Source: Candidatus Kapaibacterium sp. (GTDB lineage Bacteria; Bacteroidota; Ignavibacteria; Kapaibacteriales; UBA2268). Taken from it: a DNA stretch of 63,927 bases. A program made the position numbers and the translations under genes. The notes below the pieces were generated by a model. It saw only the letters and a list, made by a program, of their open reading frames with translations, was not told where the DNA came from and did no database searches. Positions within the stretch are counted from its first letter, which is position 1. Each line of letters opens with the position of its first letter. The DNA lies in the NCBI GenBank assembly GCA_028376765.1, contig JAONBD010000006.1, positions 1 through 63,927 of the forward strand, read 5' to 3'. Shown here piece by piece: positions 35,640 through 44,494 of this stretch.

Positions 35640-38600
35640 TTTAACATTTTCTTAACTCTTTTGATTCTGCTTTTTGCTGTTTTACCAAATTCAGAATCAG
35701 GGAATACTTCCAATAAAATATTATAAACCTCCAAAGCAAGTTCCCATTCATTTTCAGCTTCATATAGCTCACCCAAATCAATAAGAGATTGTGGATACCA
35801 TTGCGGATCATCACTATATTTTTCCTTTACAACAATTAGTTCCTTTATCGCTTCTTTGTTCTCATTATTTTCTTTATAGATTCTACCTAGCATATATTGT
35901 GCTTCGGAGGCATAAGATTGATTTAATTCTTGAGCAGCAAGTAATTGCCATTGAGCTAAAGAAGAATCTATTTTGCCCTGTCTTTTATAAACTGTAGCAA
36001 CAATCCATCTTGATTTTAATCCATACGCTGTTGAATCGTACTTATCTGCAACACCTGAAAAAATCTTAATTGATTGGTTTGTATCTTGATTTGTCATTGC
36101 AATCCTACCCCTTTGATACCCCGCATCAGGTGCTTCCAAAGATTTAGGATATTTATTCATAAGTATTTTAAATACTGAATCTGCATTTTGATTATCATTC
36201 ATTTCAAGATACATATAAGCGTACTTCAACATTCCTTCGCTGGCAAAAGAACTCTTAGGATATTTAGCAAATAACTTATCAAAAGCTAATTGAGCTTCCT
36301 GAGGCTTGTCCATACTTACATAGCTTCTTGCGATCCAATAAATGGCTTCGGCGTTATCCTCTTTATTAGGAAACTGCCCTAGCAGATTTTCATATTCATT
36401 GATTGCTTCTTGGTATCTACCAGATGAAACCAAATTATTAGCCTTGTTCTTTTTTATATCATATACAAAAGGTGAATCCTCAGTTTTAGAAGCAAAATCG
36501 TTGATATATTCTACATAACTGCTGTCTTTTCCTAAAATAAAAGAAACCTCTTGAATGTTATTTATTGCTTTCTTTGAGAAATCAGATTTTGGATATGATT
36601 CAACTACTTTTTTGTAAGCTTCTATTGCATCATCATATCTACCAGCATTAAAATATGCCGTTCCAATTGAATATTTTGTGTTAGGTAAAAATTGACTATT
36701 TGGGAATGCTTCAATTAAATATTTAAAATTAGCAATAGCATCATCGTACCTTCCCTGTTGCAACCTAATCCACCCTTTTAAAAACATTGCATTTGGGGCT
36801 AATCTCGAATCTGAAAATTTAAAAGCAAAGTTTTGTAAGGCATCTACAGATTGCTCTACCCTACCACCTCTGTACAAAGCTTGCGTTAATTGAAATGCAC
36901 AGTATTCTGTTTCTTTTGAATTTGGGTATTTATCTTCAACTAACTTGTAATACTTAGCAGCATTCAAAAAATTCCTAGTTTTATAATAAGCATCAGCTTG
37001 TCTTGCTAAAACTTCATCACCATAATCTGAATTAGGAAAGTTAGAAACTAGTTCATCAAATATTTTAGCAGATTCATTAAACTTATTTAAATTGAAATAA
37101 CTCCAACCCAAACCATACAATGCTTGTTCTTTGTATTTAGAGCGAGGATAATTTGTCAATAAAGAATTATATGCTTGCTCAGAATTTTTAAATAAATCTG
37201 ATTCATAATAAGATTCCGCAAGCCAAAAATAGGCTATTTCTAATCTATCATTATCTTTTTCTTCAGCAATGTATGCAGATAAATCTTTTATCCCATTATT
37301 ACTTTTACCACTTTTAAGGTAGGAAACACCTCTTTTAAATCTCAATTCGTTCAGATACCATTGTTTTTGAGGTAAATAAATTACATCTGTTTTTAAAGCA
37401 ATATCCTGAGCCTTATTATAATATTCTATGGCTCTTGACCATAATTTTAATTCCATGTAGGTAGCACCTAATAGAAGGTAAATCTTTGTTGTAGATAAAA
37501 CATCTATTGCCTCTCTATCAGCTCTCTCTAAAGTTCTTTTTGCTGATTCATAATCATTATTTTCATAATACATTTGTCCCAATTCAAGCAAAACCTCGCC
37601 TAAAAACCGATAATCTGAATCAACAGCGAGCAAAGAAAACTGATCTAAAGCTTGTTGCTCATCTCCCATTTCTTTTAAAGTAATTGCTTTATAAAGTTTG
37701 GCTAAATCTTTAGTGTTCCAAGAATCATCTTCAGATTGTAAAATTTGATTATAATAAAACAATGCTCTATCATAATTTGCAATATTGAGATAAGCCCAAC
37801 CAAGACCTATTCTAACCAGGTTTTGAATATTTGATTGATTATATGTCTCTAAAAAAGAAACAAAGTAGGTAACTGCTTCGCTATGATTACCGGCTATATT
37901 AGATGCTTCTCCTTTTAAATACAAAATTTCTTGGTAGATCTGCTCCATACCAACTTGATTTTCATATTTTTTACCTAGTGAATCATTTATCGCAATATGA
38001 TTGAAAGCAGTATTAGTTCTTTCAAGTAAATCGGTTGCAAGCACAGGTTTTCTTAAAGAGAGCAGGTTATTTGACTCTCTGACCAAAGCTCGAAGATAAT
38101 TATTTGAAAAGGGGTAGTCTGTCCTAATTTTTCTGTAATAATTAATTGCTTCACTATATCTATTTAAAGTCTCAGCAGTCTGACCCAAAGCGTAAAGGGC
38201 ATCATCTGCAAACTCTCCATCAGATGAATTTGCAATCACCTCTTCAAAAATCTCTTTAGATTCGTTGTAAGAACCATAGAGAGCAGCCGAAACAGCCTGC
38301 CAATAATTTGATTTATGAGCTATAGTTTTATAGGCATGATCTTTTCTTGATTCAAAGTTTTCTTGAGCATTTATTTTCGCTTGAGAAAAGTTAACAGCTG
38401 CGTGATCATATCTTTTTAATTTAAAAAATATTTGAGCTTTCTTATAATATGCAATTGGAAGAAATGGTGAGTTAGAATTTTGCTGAATAAAAGCATCTAA
38501 CTTAGTCTGTGCAACAAAGTAATTACCTTCAATTAAAGAGATATCAGCCTCTAAAATTTTTAATTTATCTTGGCTAGTTGTATTAGGATATGATTCAAAT

Positions 38601-38782
38601 ATTTTTTGAATCAATAAATCTGATTGAAATAGCAATTCCTTATCAAAGTAGTCTTTTGATAAGAAATAAGATTTAGTACCATAGTTTGATTCTAGTCTGT
38701 ACACTTGTGACAAAAGTGAATTGGTTGTCACGAAGATAATGACTAAAATAATAAGTTTTTTGATAGCAAAATTTTTGATAAT
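35636..38782 (-). CDS. Large exported TPR-repeat protein
   Basis: About 1048 residues of tandem TPR motifs (for example FADDALYALGQTAETLNRYS, YKEQALYGLGWSYFNLNKFN, PNTKYSIGTAYFNAGRYDDA), of the outer-membrane-lipoprotein/YbgF-like kind used as scaffolds. The first canonical start is GTG at 38731, but the frame upstream, back to a TAA, encodes a perfect signal peptide (KNFAIKKLIILVIIFVTT.. then LLSQ). GAGG lies just before ATT (38782) and ATC (38779), the only plausible initiators. I extend to the ATT; the GTG form would lose export. It heads an operon with overlapping PepC-like, barrel, SPOR and TonB genes. Confidence 0.8.
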   Translation of the reverse strand: MIKNFAIKKLIILVIIFVTTNSLLSQVYRLESNYGTKSYFLSKDYFDKELLFQSDLLIQKIFESYPNTTSQDKLKILEADISLIEGNYFVAQTKLDAFIQQNSNSPFLPIAYYKKAQIFFKLKRYDHAAVNFSQAKINAQENFESRKDHAYKTIAHKSNYWQAVSAALYGSYNESKEIFEEVIANSSDGEFADDALYALGQTAETLNRYSEAINYYRKIRTDYPFSNNYLRALVRESNNLLSLRKPVLATDLLERTNTAFNHIAINDSLGKKYENQVGMEQIYQEILYLKGEASNIAGNHSEAVTYFVSFLETYNQSNIQNLVRIGLGWAYLNIANYDRALFYYNQILQSEDDSWNTKDLAKLYKAITLKEMGDEQQALDQFSLLAVDSDYRFLGEVLLELGQMYYENNDYESAKRTLERADREAIDVLSTTKIYLLLGATYMELKLWSRAIEYYNKAQDIALKTDVIYLPQKQWYLNELRFKRGVSYLKSGKSNNGIKDLSAYIAEEKDNDRLEIAYFWLAESYYESDLFKNSEQAYNSLLTNYPRSKYKEQALYGLGWSYFNLNKFNESAKIFDELVSNFPNSDYGDEVLARQADAYYKTRNFLNAAKYYKLVEDKYPNSKETEYCAFQLTQALYRGGRVEQSVDALQNFAFKFSDSRLAPNAMFLKGWIRLQQGRYDDAIANFKYLIEAFPNSQFLPNTKYSIGTAYFNAGRYDDAIEAYKKVVESYPKSDFSKKAINNIQEVSFILGKDSSYVEYINDFASKTEDSPFVYDIKKNKANNLVSSGRYQEAINEYENLLGQFPNKEDNAEAIYWIARSYVSMDKPQEAQLAFDKLFAKYPKSSFASEGMLKYAYMYLEMNDNQNADSVFKILMNKYPKSLEAPDAGYQRGRIAMTNQDTNQSIKIFSGVADKYDSTAYGLKSRWIVATVYKRQGKIDSSLAQWQLLAAQELNQSYASEAQYMLGRIYKENNENKEAIKELIVVKEKYSDDPQWYPQSLIDLGELYEAENEWELALEVYNILLEVFPDSEFGKTAKSRIKRVKKMLK

Positions 38783-38890
38783 TTTACCTCTTTATGTTAG
38801 CTGCATTACAAAATTAAGTAATTATTTCATTATTATAAATATTTTGATTTAAATTATACGCACAAAACTTATAAATGTTGAAAAATTAAT

Positions 38891-39277
38891 ATGTTGAAAA
38901 ATATCATATTTGTTGCAATTGGAGGAGCACTTGGTGCAACTCTTCGTTATTTATTTTCACTATTGTTGCAACATTTTTATATTTTTGGAGTTAACTTAAG
39001 TACTACAATCATCAACATAATAGGATCTTTACTACTAGGTGCTACTTCGATTTTTGTTTTAGAGCTAGATCTAAGCTCAAGAATGAATTTGTTTTTAAGT
39101 GTAGGGATATTTGGAGCTTTTACAACTTTTTCAACATTTTCAAAAGAATCATTCGAGCTAATAGAATCGCAGAAGTACTCCACTGCTTTGGTTTATACCG
39201 TTGTAAATGTTATATTTGGAATACTATTTTATTACATTGGTAGAATTTCTGCTGAAAATATACTTAACAATCACTAA
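38891..39277 (+). CDS. crcB: Fluoride channel CrcB/Fluc
   Basis: A 128-residue, four-helix membrane protein that exports fluoride as an antiparallel dimer. GGALGATLRY, the pore Asn in INIIGSLLLG, and GIFGAFTTFSTFS are the family landmarks. ATG start. I looked for a fluoride riboswitch in the 108 bases before it and found none. It is divergent from the TPR operon. Confidence 0.93.
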   Translation: MLKNIIFVAIGGALGATLRYLFSLLLQHFYIFGVNLSTTIINIIGSLLLGATSIFVLELDLSSRMNLFLSVGIFGAFTTFSTFSKESFELIESQKYSTALVYTVVNVIFGILFYYIGRISAENILNNH

Positions 39278-39282
39278 TTATC

Positions 39283-39708
39283 ATGAAAAAAATACTATTA
39301 TCATTATTTATACCTTTAATAATCTTGGCTCAAACAGCTCAATTTGACTACTTTAAGGCTAAGTCAATTGGTGAAGACGTTGTTTTAGAATGGAGCATGA
39401 AAGACGAAATTGATATTTCTCATTTTATGATTCAAAAGAAAATTGTTAATGGAGATTCTGGCACTTTTGTTTATATAACAAGCAAAATAGACACAAAAGG
39501 AAATGGTAAATATTATGTTCATACCGATGAAGATTCTTTCTATTCTAAGCAAACTAAAGAACGTTTAAATTCTGAAGCTGTTAAATCTTACCGTATTGAA
39601 GCAACTACAAAATCTGGTGATAAAATTTATTCAGATGAAACATTTGTAACTCATAATGTATCCAGTGTTAGAAAAACTTGGGGCATGCTTAAAGAAATGT
39701 TTAGATAA
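39283..39708 (+). CDS. Small secreted protein with fibronectin-III-like fold
   Basis: A 141-residue protein with a signal peptide (about 1-16, ending LAQT). The rest resembles one fibronectin-III-like beta-sandwich (DVVLEWSMKDEIDISHFMIQ ... KSYRIEATTKSGDKIYSDE), a pattern common in secreted FCB proteins. No enzymatic motif. It lies five bases after crcB and three bases before the metalloprotease gene, with which it is probably co-transcribed. Confidence 0.75.
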   Translation: MKKILLSLFIPLIILAQTAQFDYFKAKSIGEDVVLEWSMKDEIDISHFMIQKKIVNGDSGTFVYITSKIDTKGNGKYYVHTDEDSFYSKQTKERLNSEAVKSYRIEATTKSGDKIYSDETFVTHNVSSVRKTWGMLKEMFR

Positions 39709-39711
39709 CAA

Positions 39712-41295
39712 ATGAAATTATCCTTACTATTCATCCTGTTCCTTCTTGCTAGTTATGATAGTTTTTCAATAAAGTGTAATTTTACACATCCTCACCAAAA
39801 AAATATTTCAAACAAACTACAATCAAATTCTGCTATGCAAAATTTTGCAGATTCAGAATTTGGAAACTTTAGAGTCCACTACGATACTTTTGGAGAAGAC
39901 GCAGTTGACCAAACTGATTTAAATCAGAATTCAATCCCTGATTATGTTGATTCAGTTTTGTTCTATGCAGAAGATGTTAGAACATTTTTTCAGAATAGAA
40001 ACTGGAAGTTACCTCCACCCGATTCTATTGATAATGGGCAAAGCGAAGAAAATAATGGTTTAAATGGTGGAACCCCAGCATACGATATTTATATCCGCAA
40101 CTTTGATAATATATATGGTTTTGTAAGCCCATTAAAAATTTTTGAATTGGATGGTGAAAGAGCGGTATCATCTTATATGAATATTAATACCAGTTATGAT
40201 GATTTAACAATTTATTATACAACTGGTATAGAAGCATTAAAGATAACATTGGCTCATGAATACCATCATTCAATTCAATATAATTATCCATTTGCTACTT
40301 CAAGTAATACTAATTTATTAACCTATGAATCAACAGCAACTTATTTTGAATCAGAATATGTGAAGGGAAATCAAGATTATTTCCAGTACCTAAAAGAAAT
40401 GTTTCGAAACCCAGGAACAGCTTCTTTTGGAGCTGAAAGTGGTGGCTCTGTAGGTATTTACGCTTGGTCTATATATTTTAAATATATTACCCAAAAATAT
40501 GATGACGAAATAATAAATGAAATTTGGGAAACACCAAAAGGTAATTTATTCGAAGTTTATAATAACACTTTATTAAAAAGAGATTTCACAATTGAAGAAT
40601 CTTGGATTGAAGTGTTAGACTGGCTTTATCATACAGGCGATAGAGCAAAAGTAAATTATGGATTTGAATCGGCAGAAGAATTACCTATGATGTTAATCAA
40701 TAATTTGGATACTTTAAAAACGACCGATGTGATTAATAACTCACGATTTGAAAATTTAACATTTAGCCTACAAAGAATAGTCACTAATTCTAATCTAAAT
40801 CTTTTAGCAGATACGATAGATATAATTTACACTCGTAATAATTTTTCAATAGATCAAATAAACAATTCTGAAGAGTATTCTTATCAATATGAAATATCTA
40901 AATCTAATCAAAATAATTTTGATGAAATTACTGGAAGCCCCTACTATCATAAATTAAATTCTGATGGATTTATTACACCAATAATCTACTTTAAAGAAGG
41001 CGGTAATGTATTTAGATTAAAATCGAGTTTCCCTAATCCTGTAAAAAGAGGAAGTGATAATTCCGTGTCATTCCCTATTCCAGATTCTGCACCTTTATTT
41101 ACAAATGTTGATTTAGTAATTTATTCAAGTGGAATGGTTCCAATAAAGACTATAAGGAAACTATCAAGTTCAAAATCTATTCATAGAATAGTCGAAGTAG
41201 AATTTTCAGAATTAAATTTAAGGGATGGTTTGTATTTTTTTAGCACATCTTTCAAAAATGAAAATATATTTGGGAAATTTGCTATAATTAAATGA
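39712..41295 (+). CDS. Secreted MXAN_6640-type metalloprotease with T9SS sorting domain
   Basis: A 527-residue protein with a signal peptide (about 1-19). HEYHH at 182-186 (LAHEYHHSIQY) gives the zinc-binding HExxH, and YESTATYFE downstream supplies a likely third ligand Glu. The preceding FRVHYDTFGEDAVDQTDLNQ and IPDYVDSV segments match the MXAN_6640 pattern as I recall it. The C-terminus (FPNPVKRGSDNS ... LRDGLYFFSTS) is a T9SS-type sorting domain. Probably an extracellular or surface protease. Its stop overlaps the next start (ATGA). Confidence 0.85.
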   Translation: MKLSLLFILFLLASYDSFSIKCNFTHPHQKNISNKLQSNSAMQNFADSEFGNFRVHYDTFGEDAVDQTDLNQNSIPDYVDSVLFYAEDVRTFFQNRNWKLPPPDSIDNGQSEENNGLNGGTPAYDIYIRNFDNIYGFVSPLKIFELDGERAVSSYMNINTSYDDLTIYYTTGIEALKITLAHEYHHSIQYNYPFATSSNTNLLTYESTATYFESEYVKGNQDYFQYLKEMFRNPGTASFGAESGGSVGIYAWSIYFKYITQKYDDEIINEIWETPKGNLFEVYNNTLLKRDFTIEESWIEVLDWLYHTGDRAKVNYGFESAEELPMMLINNLDTLKTTDVINNSRFENLTFSLQRIVTNSNLNLLADTIDIIYTRNNFSIDQINNSEEYSYQYEISKSNQNNFDEITGSPYYHKLNSDGFITPIIYFKEGGNVFRLKSSFPNPVKRGSDNSVSFPIPDSAPLFTNVDLVIYSSGMVPIKTIRKLSSSKSIHRIVEVEFSELNLRDGLYFFSTSFKNENIFGKFAIIK

Positions 41296-42512
41296 ATTTG
41301 ATTAATATAAATTTTGATGAAATAAAACTTGAGAGGTCAAATGATTTTGATTTAATAAGTTTTTCAATCTCTAAATTGAAAAAAGAATCAGAATATTTAA
41401 TACTATTCCCTTTCGAACTCTTTTATATTGAATCAGTTAAAACAGATGCCAATTTTGAAATTTTTCCAAATGTTCATCAACTTCACTATTTAATTTGCAT
41501 TCCATTTGATGATGAACCCATTGTAAATATATCTGTAAAATGTAGATTAAAATATTTTGATGAAAGAAAACCAAACTTTAAGTACTTTAAAAATCCCATT
41601 GATAGATTTAATAAAATTGAAAAAAATAGTTCTGATTTTGAATTAATTAGCTCCAACAATTTTGAGCCAATCAAGCAAAACCCTTATCCTTATGTTTTAA
41701 ACTTCATAGTATCCAAAAAAGATCACCTAATCGAAATAGAAAAATTTTTTAATGTCACTACTTTTCATAGCGTCAACATTTACAATAATGTTTCAAATGA
41801 AAAATTTATTATTAAATCTTGGGATCAATTAAAAGCTGTAAAAGATGATATTTCTTTCGATAACATCTATTCAAGTAAAGAATTATATTTTGAAGATAAT
41901 TACCCTTTAATAGATATTTATATAAACTTTAGCCAAGGTTTAATACCTCCTCAAAGTCCATCTATTATTCACTTTGATTTTAATAATCTATCATCGTATG
42001 AATTAGTTGAGCAGGTTTCATATCTAAAAAATGTAACACATATTCCTGAAAAAGAAAAGATAACAAGATTATTAGATAAATCAGAATCTTACTTGTTAAA
42101 CCCCAATTCATCTGATTCTTATTACCTACCCATTTTTACCTATGAAAACTTTGACTATTTTTATCTCAAAAAAAAGTTCCAAAGCAGACAAAGGCAAACA
42201 AGTGGAAAACTTATTTATGAATTTTATGCCTACACATTTGATTACGAAGTACGGGATTATATTGAAAACAAAGTGAAATCATTTTTTGAAGAAATTTTTA
42301 TTCTATTAAAGCCAAAAAATGAATCTAGTTTAGTAAGTTTTGGTGTAGATTATTATAAGAATGGAAGAGTTTCGGCCATCAAGGCTAAAAATCGTGAAAT
42401 TTTTCCTAAAGATTTACTAATAAAAATAGAAGATTTTTTGTTAAATACAGAAATGATGGAATATCAACACAATTATTACGTTATATACTTTTTTGAAACA
42501 TATTTTGAATGA
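41292..42512 (+). CDS. Unknown cytoplasmic protein coupled to the metalloprotease gene
   Basis: A 406-residue protein with no signal peptide or membrane segment, rich in Phe, Tyr, Ile, Asn and Lys. I recognise no domain. It is translated through an ATGA overlap with the metalloprotease gene, which suggests a functional link such as regulation or modification of the secreted enzyme, but that is inference. ATG start; lpd follows after 66 bases. Confidence 0.7.
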   Translation: MNLININFDEIKLERSNDFDLISFSISKLKKESEYLILFPFELFYIESVKTDANFEIFPNVHQLHYLICIPFDDEPIVNISVKCRLKYFDERKPNFKYFKNPIDRFNKIEKNSSDFELISSNNFEPIKQNPYPYVLNFIVSKKDHLIEIEKFFNVTTFHSVNIYNNVSNEKFIIKSWDQLKAVKDDISFDNIYSSKELYFEDNYPLIDIYINFSQGLIPPQSPSIIHFDFNNLSSYELVEQVSYLKNVTHIPEKEKITRLLDKSESYLLNPNSSDSYYLPIFTYENFDYFYLKKKFQSRQRQTSGKLIYEFYAYTFDYEVRDYIENKVKSFFEEIFILLKPKNESSLVSFGVDYYKNGRVSAIKAKNREIFPKDLLIKIEDFLLNTEMMEYQHNYYVIYFFETYFE

Positions 42513-42534
42513 GAACTATAAAAACTTTATTTAT

Positions 42535-42542
42535 TATCTTTG
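42535..42542 (+). promoter_or_regulatory. Candidate -7 element for lpd
   Basis: TATCTTTG fits TAnnTTTG and lies 36 bases before the lpd ATG. No TTTG occurs at the expected -33 spacing. Confidence 0.3.
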
Positions 42543-42578
42543 TAAATTAAATATTAGAAAAACAAACAGGTAAAAAAA

Positions 42579-43979
42579 ATGGCAAATCATAATTGTGATT
42601 TAGTAGTAATTGGCTCAGGACCTGGTGGCTATGTAGCAGCAGTTAGAGCCCAGCAATTAGGCTTAAAAACTATTTGCGTTGAAAAGGCAGAGCTAGGTGG
42701 AGTATGTTTAAACTGGGGTTGTATCCCATCTAAAGCATTATTGAAATCGGCAGAGTATGCTAACTTTTTAGGTCATTCAGAGGACTATGGCCTAGAAGTT
42801 TCAAACGTTAATATCAACTTTCCAAATGTAATTAAGAGATCTAGGAAAGTTGCAAGTCAAATGTCTAATGGTGTTAAATACTTATTTGGCAAATATAAGG
42901 TGCAGCATGTTGTTGGATTTGGTAAACTTAAATCTGCAAACACTATAGATGTTCATGACGAAAATGGTAAAGTAACCGATACCATTACTACAAAGAATGT
43001 AATTATAGCAACAGGTGCAAGACCTAGAATTCTTCCAGGAATCGAAGTAGATAGAAAAAATATCTGGACTTCTACAGAAGCTATGCTATCAGATAAAGCT
43101 CCAAAATCATTAGTGATTATGGGCTCTGGAGCAATTGGAGTCGAATTTGGCTATTTCTATAATGCTATGGGTACCGATGTTACTATTCTTGAATATCAAG
43201 ATAGAATTGTTCCAGTTGAAGATAAAGATATTTCAAAAGAATTAGCTAGATCTTTCAAAAAATCTGGAATTAAGCTAGTGACAGGTGCAAAGGTAACAAG
43301 TGCTAAACCAACTGCAAATGGTGCAGAGATTACCTACGAAAAAAATGGCAAAATAGAAACAATATCTGCTGAAAAAGCTTTAAGCGCTATTGGAGTTCAA
43401 GCTAATTTAGAAGGTATCGGACTTGAAGAAGTTGGTATTAAAGTTGAAAAAGGTGCAATTGTAATAGATGAACTTTTAAGAACTAATGTTCCTAATGTTT
43501 ATGCTATAGGTGATGTAGCTGGAGCACCATGGTTAGCCCATAAGGCTACAGCAGAGGGTATTGCTTGTGTTGAATATATTGCTGGTCATGGTGACAAAGG
43601 GATAGATTACAACAATATACCTGGTTGTACTTACTGCGTACCTCAGATTGCTTCATTAGGTTATACAGAAGAAAAAGCCAAAGAATTGGGTTACGAACTT
43701 AAAGTTGGTAAATTTCCATTCTCTGCAAATGGTAAAGCTCATGGAATTGGGAAAGCAACAGGTTTTGTAAAAGTAATTTTTGACGCTAAATATGGAGAAG
43801 TGCTTGGTGTTCATATGATAGGTCAAGATGTTACAGAGATGATTGGTGAAATTGGTATTGCTAAAACTTTAGATGGTACTGGCGAATCTATTATGAAAAC
43901 TATTCATGCTCACCCAACTTTATCAGAAGCTATAATGGAAGCAGCTGCAGAAGCATACGGCGAGACTGTAAACATATAA
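42579..43979 (+). CDS. lpdA: Dihydrolipoyl dehydrogenase
   Basis: A 466-residue FAD enzyme (E3) that reoxidises lipoamide in the 2-oxoacid dehydrogenase and glycine cleavage complexes. FAD-binding GSGPGGYVAAVRA, redox-active Cys43 and Cys48 (GGVCLNWGCIP), NAD-binding GSGAIGVEFG, the NVYAIGDV motif, and catalytic HAHPTLSE at the dimer interface are all present. AGG lies upstream of the ATG. A bidirectional terminator follows. The other complex genes are not nearby. Confidence 0.97.
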   Translation: MANHNCDLVVIGSGPGGYVAAVRAQQLGLKTICVEKAELGGVCLNWGCIPSKALLKSAEYANFLGHSEDYGLEVSNVNINFPNVIKRSRKVASQMSNGVKYLFGKYKVQHVVGFGKLKSANTIDVHDENGKVTDTITTKNVIIATGARPRILPGIEVDRKNIWTSTEAMLSDKAPKSLVIMGSGAIGVEFGYFYNAMGTDVTILEYQDRIVPVEDKDISKELARSFKKSGIKLVTGAKVTSAKPTANGAEITYEKNGKIETISAEKALSAIGVQANLEGIGLEEVGIKVEKGAIVIDELLRTNVPNVYAIGDVAGAPWLAHKATAEGIACVEYIAGHGDKGIDYNNIPGCTYCVPQIASLGYTEEKAKELGYELKVGKFPFSANGKAHGIGKATGFVKVIFDAKYGEVLGVHMIGQDVTEMIGEIGIAKTLDGTGESIMKTIHAHPTLSEAIMEAAAEAYGETVNI

Positions 43980-44001
43980 TTGATAAAACTCATTAAAAAA
44001 T

Positions 44002-44037
44002 AAAAGCAGACTTTATCAAGTAAAGTCTGCTTTTTTT
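44002..44037. terminator. Bidirectional terminator after lpd
   Basis: AAAAGCAGACTTTA and TAAAGTCTGCTTTT enclose a five-base loop, with a T-run on the plus strand and an A-rich flank that gives a T-run on the minus strand. It serves lpd and the convergent 44072 gene. Confidence 0.85.
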
Positions 44038-44071
44038 ATATTAATTATTCAAGCTAAATGATTTATTGTTC

Positions 44072-44455
44072 TTACTTCAATTCCCAATCATCTCCATCAC
44101 AAGGAATAAAATCTTTGGTAGGATGTTCATCATAAATTTTACAAAGTTGAGCTGTTTTTTCAAAATTCCTACATGATCCACAAAGAGTTGATTCAATAAA
44201 ATCTATCGACTTTTTGTTGTAATCTTGGAATTTGTTGTAAGCAGGCCAAGCAATGAAAAACCACAATACTACAACAAATATAAAAGCATTATCATAAAGT
44301 TCATACTTATTCATTAAAATAAGGGATAGAACCATAAGTAAAAAAGATCGAAATATTATTCCCCAAACTATAGATCCAATTGAAATAATTTCATTTTCCT
44401 CTTTATAGAAAGAGAAATTGAATATACTTATAAGATCTTTGAGTAGTTTTTCCAT
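44072..44455 (-). CDS. Small membrane protein with C-terminal Cys cluster
   Basis: A 127-residue protein with two membrane segments (about 26-48 and 56-72). The soluble C-terminus has four Cys (92, 95, 105, 119) in LCGSC...LCKIY...FIPCDG, which looks like a small metal-binding site. No named family is recognised. ATG start. It lies between lpd (convergent) and purB (same strand, 39 bases downstream of purB). Confidence 0.7.
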   Translation of the reverse strand: MEKLLKDLISIFNFSFYKEENEIISIGSIVWGIIFRSFLLMVLSLILMNKYELYDNAFIFVVVLWFFIAWPAYNKFQDYNKKSIDFIESTLCGSCRNFEKTAQLCKIYDEHPTKDFIPCDGDDWELK

Positions 44456-44494
44456 ACTTTTAATGAACGCTGTTATATAATAACTTATTTTTAA

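Noticed and set aside
38783-38890. Fluoride riboswitch before crcB
   Set aside because: The region is AT-rich and lacks the conserved GATGG-type core; no riboswitch fold seen.
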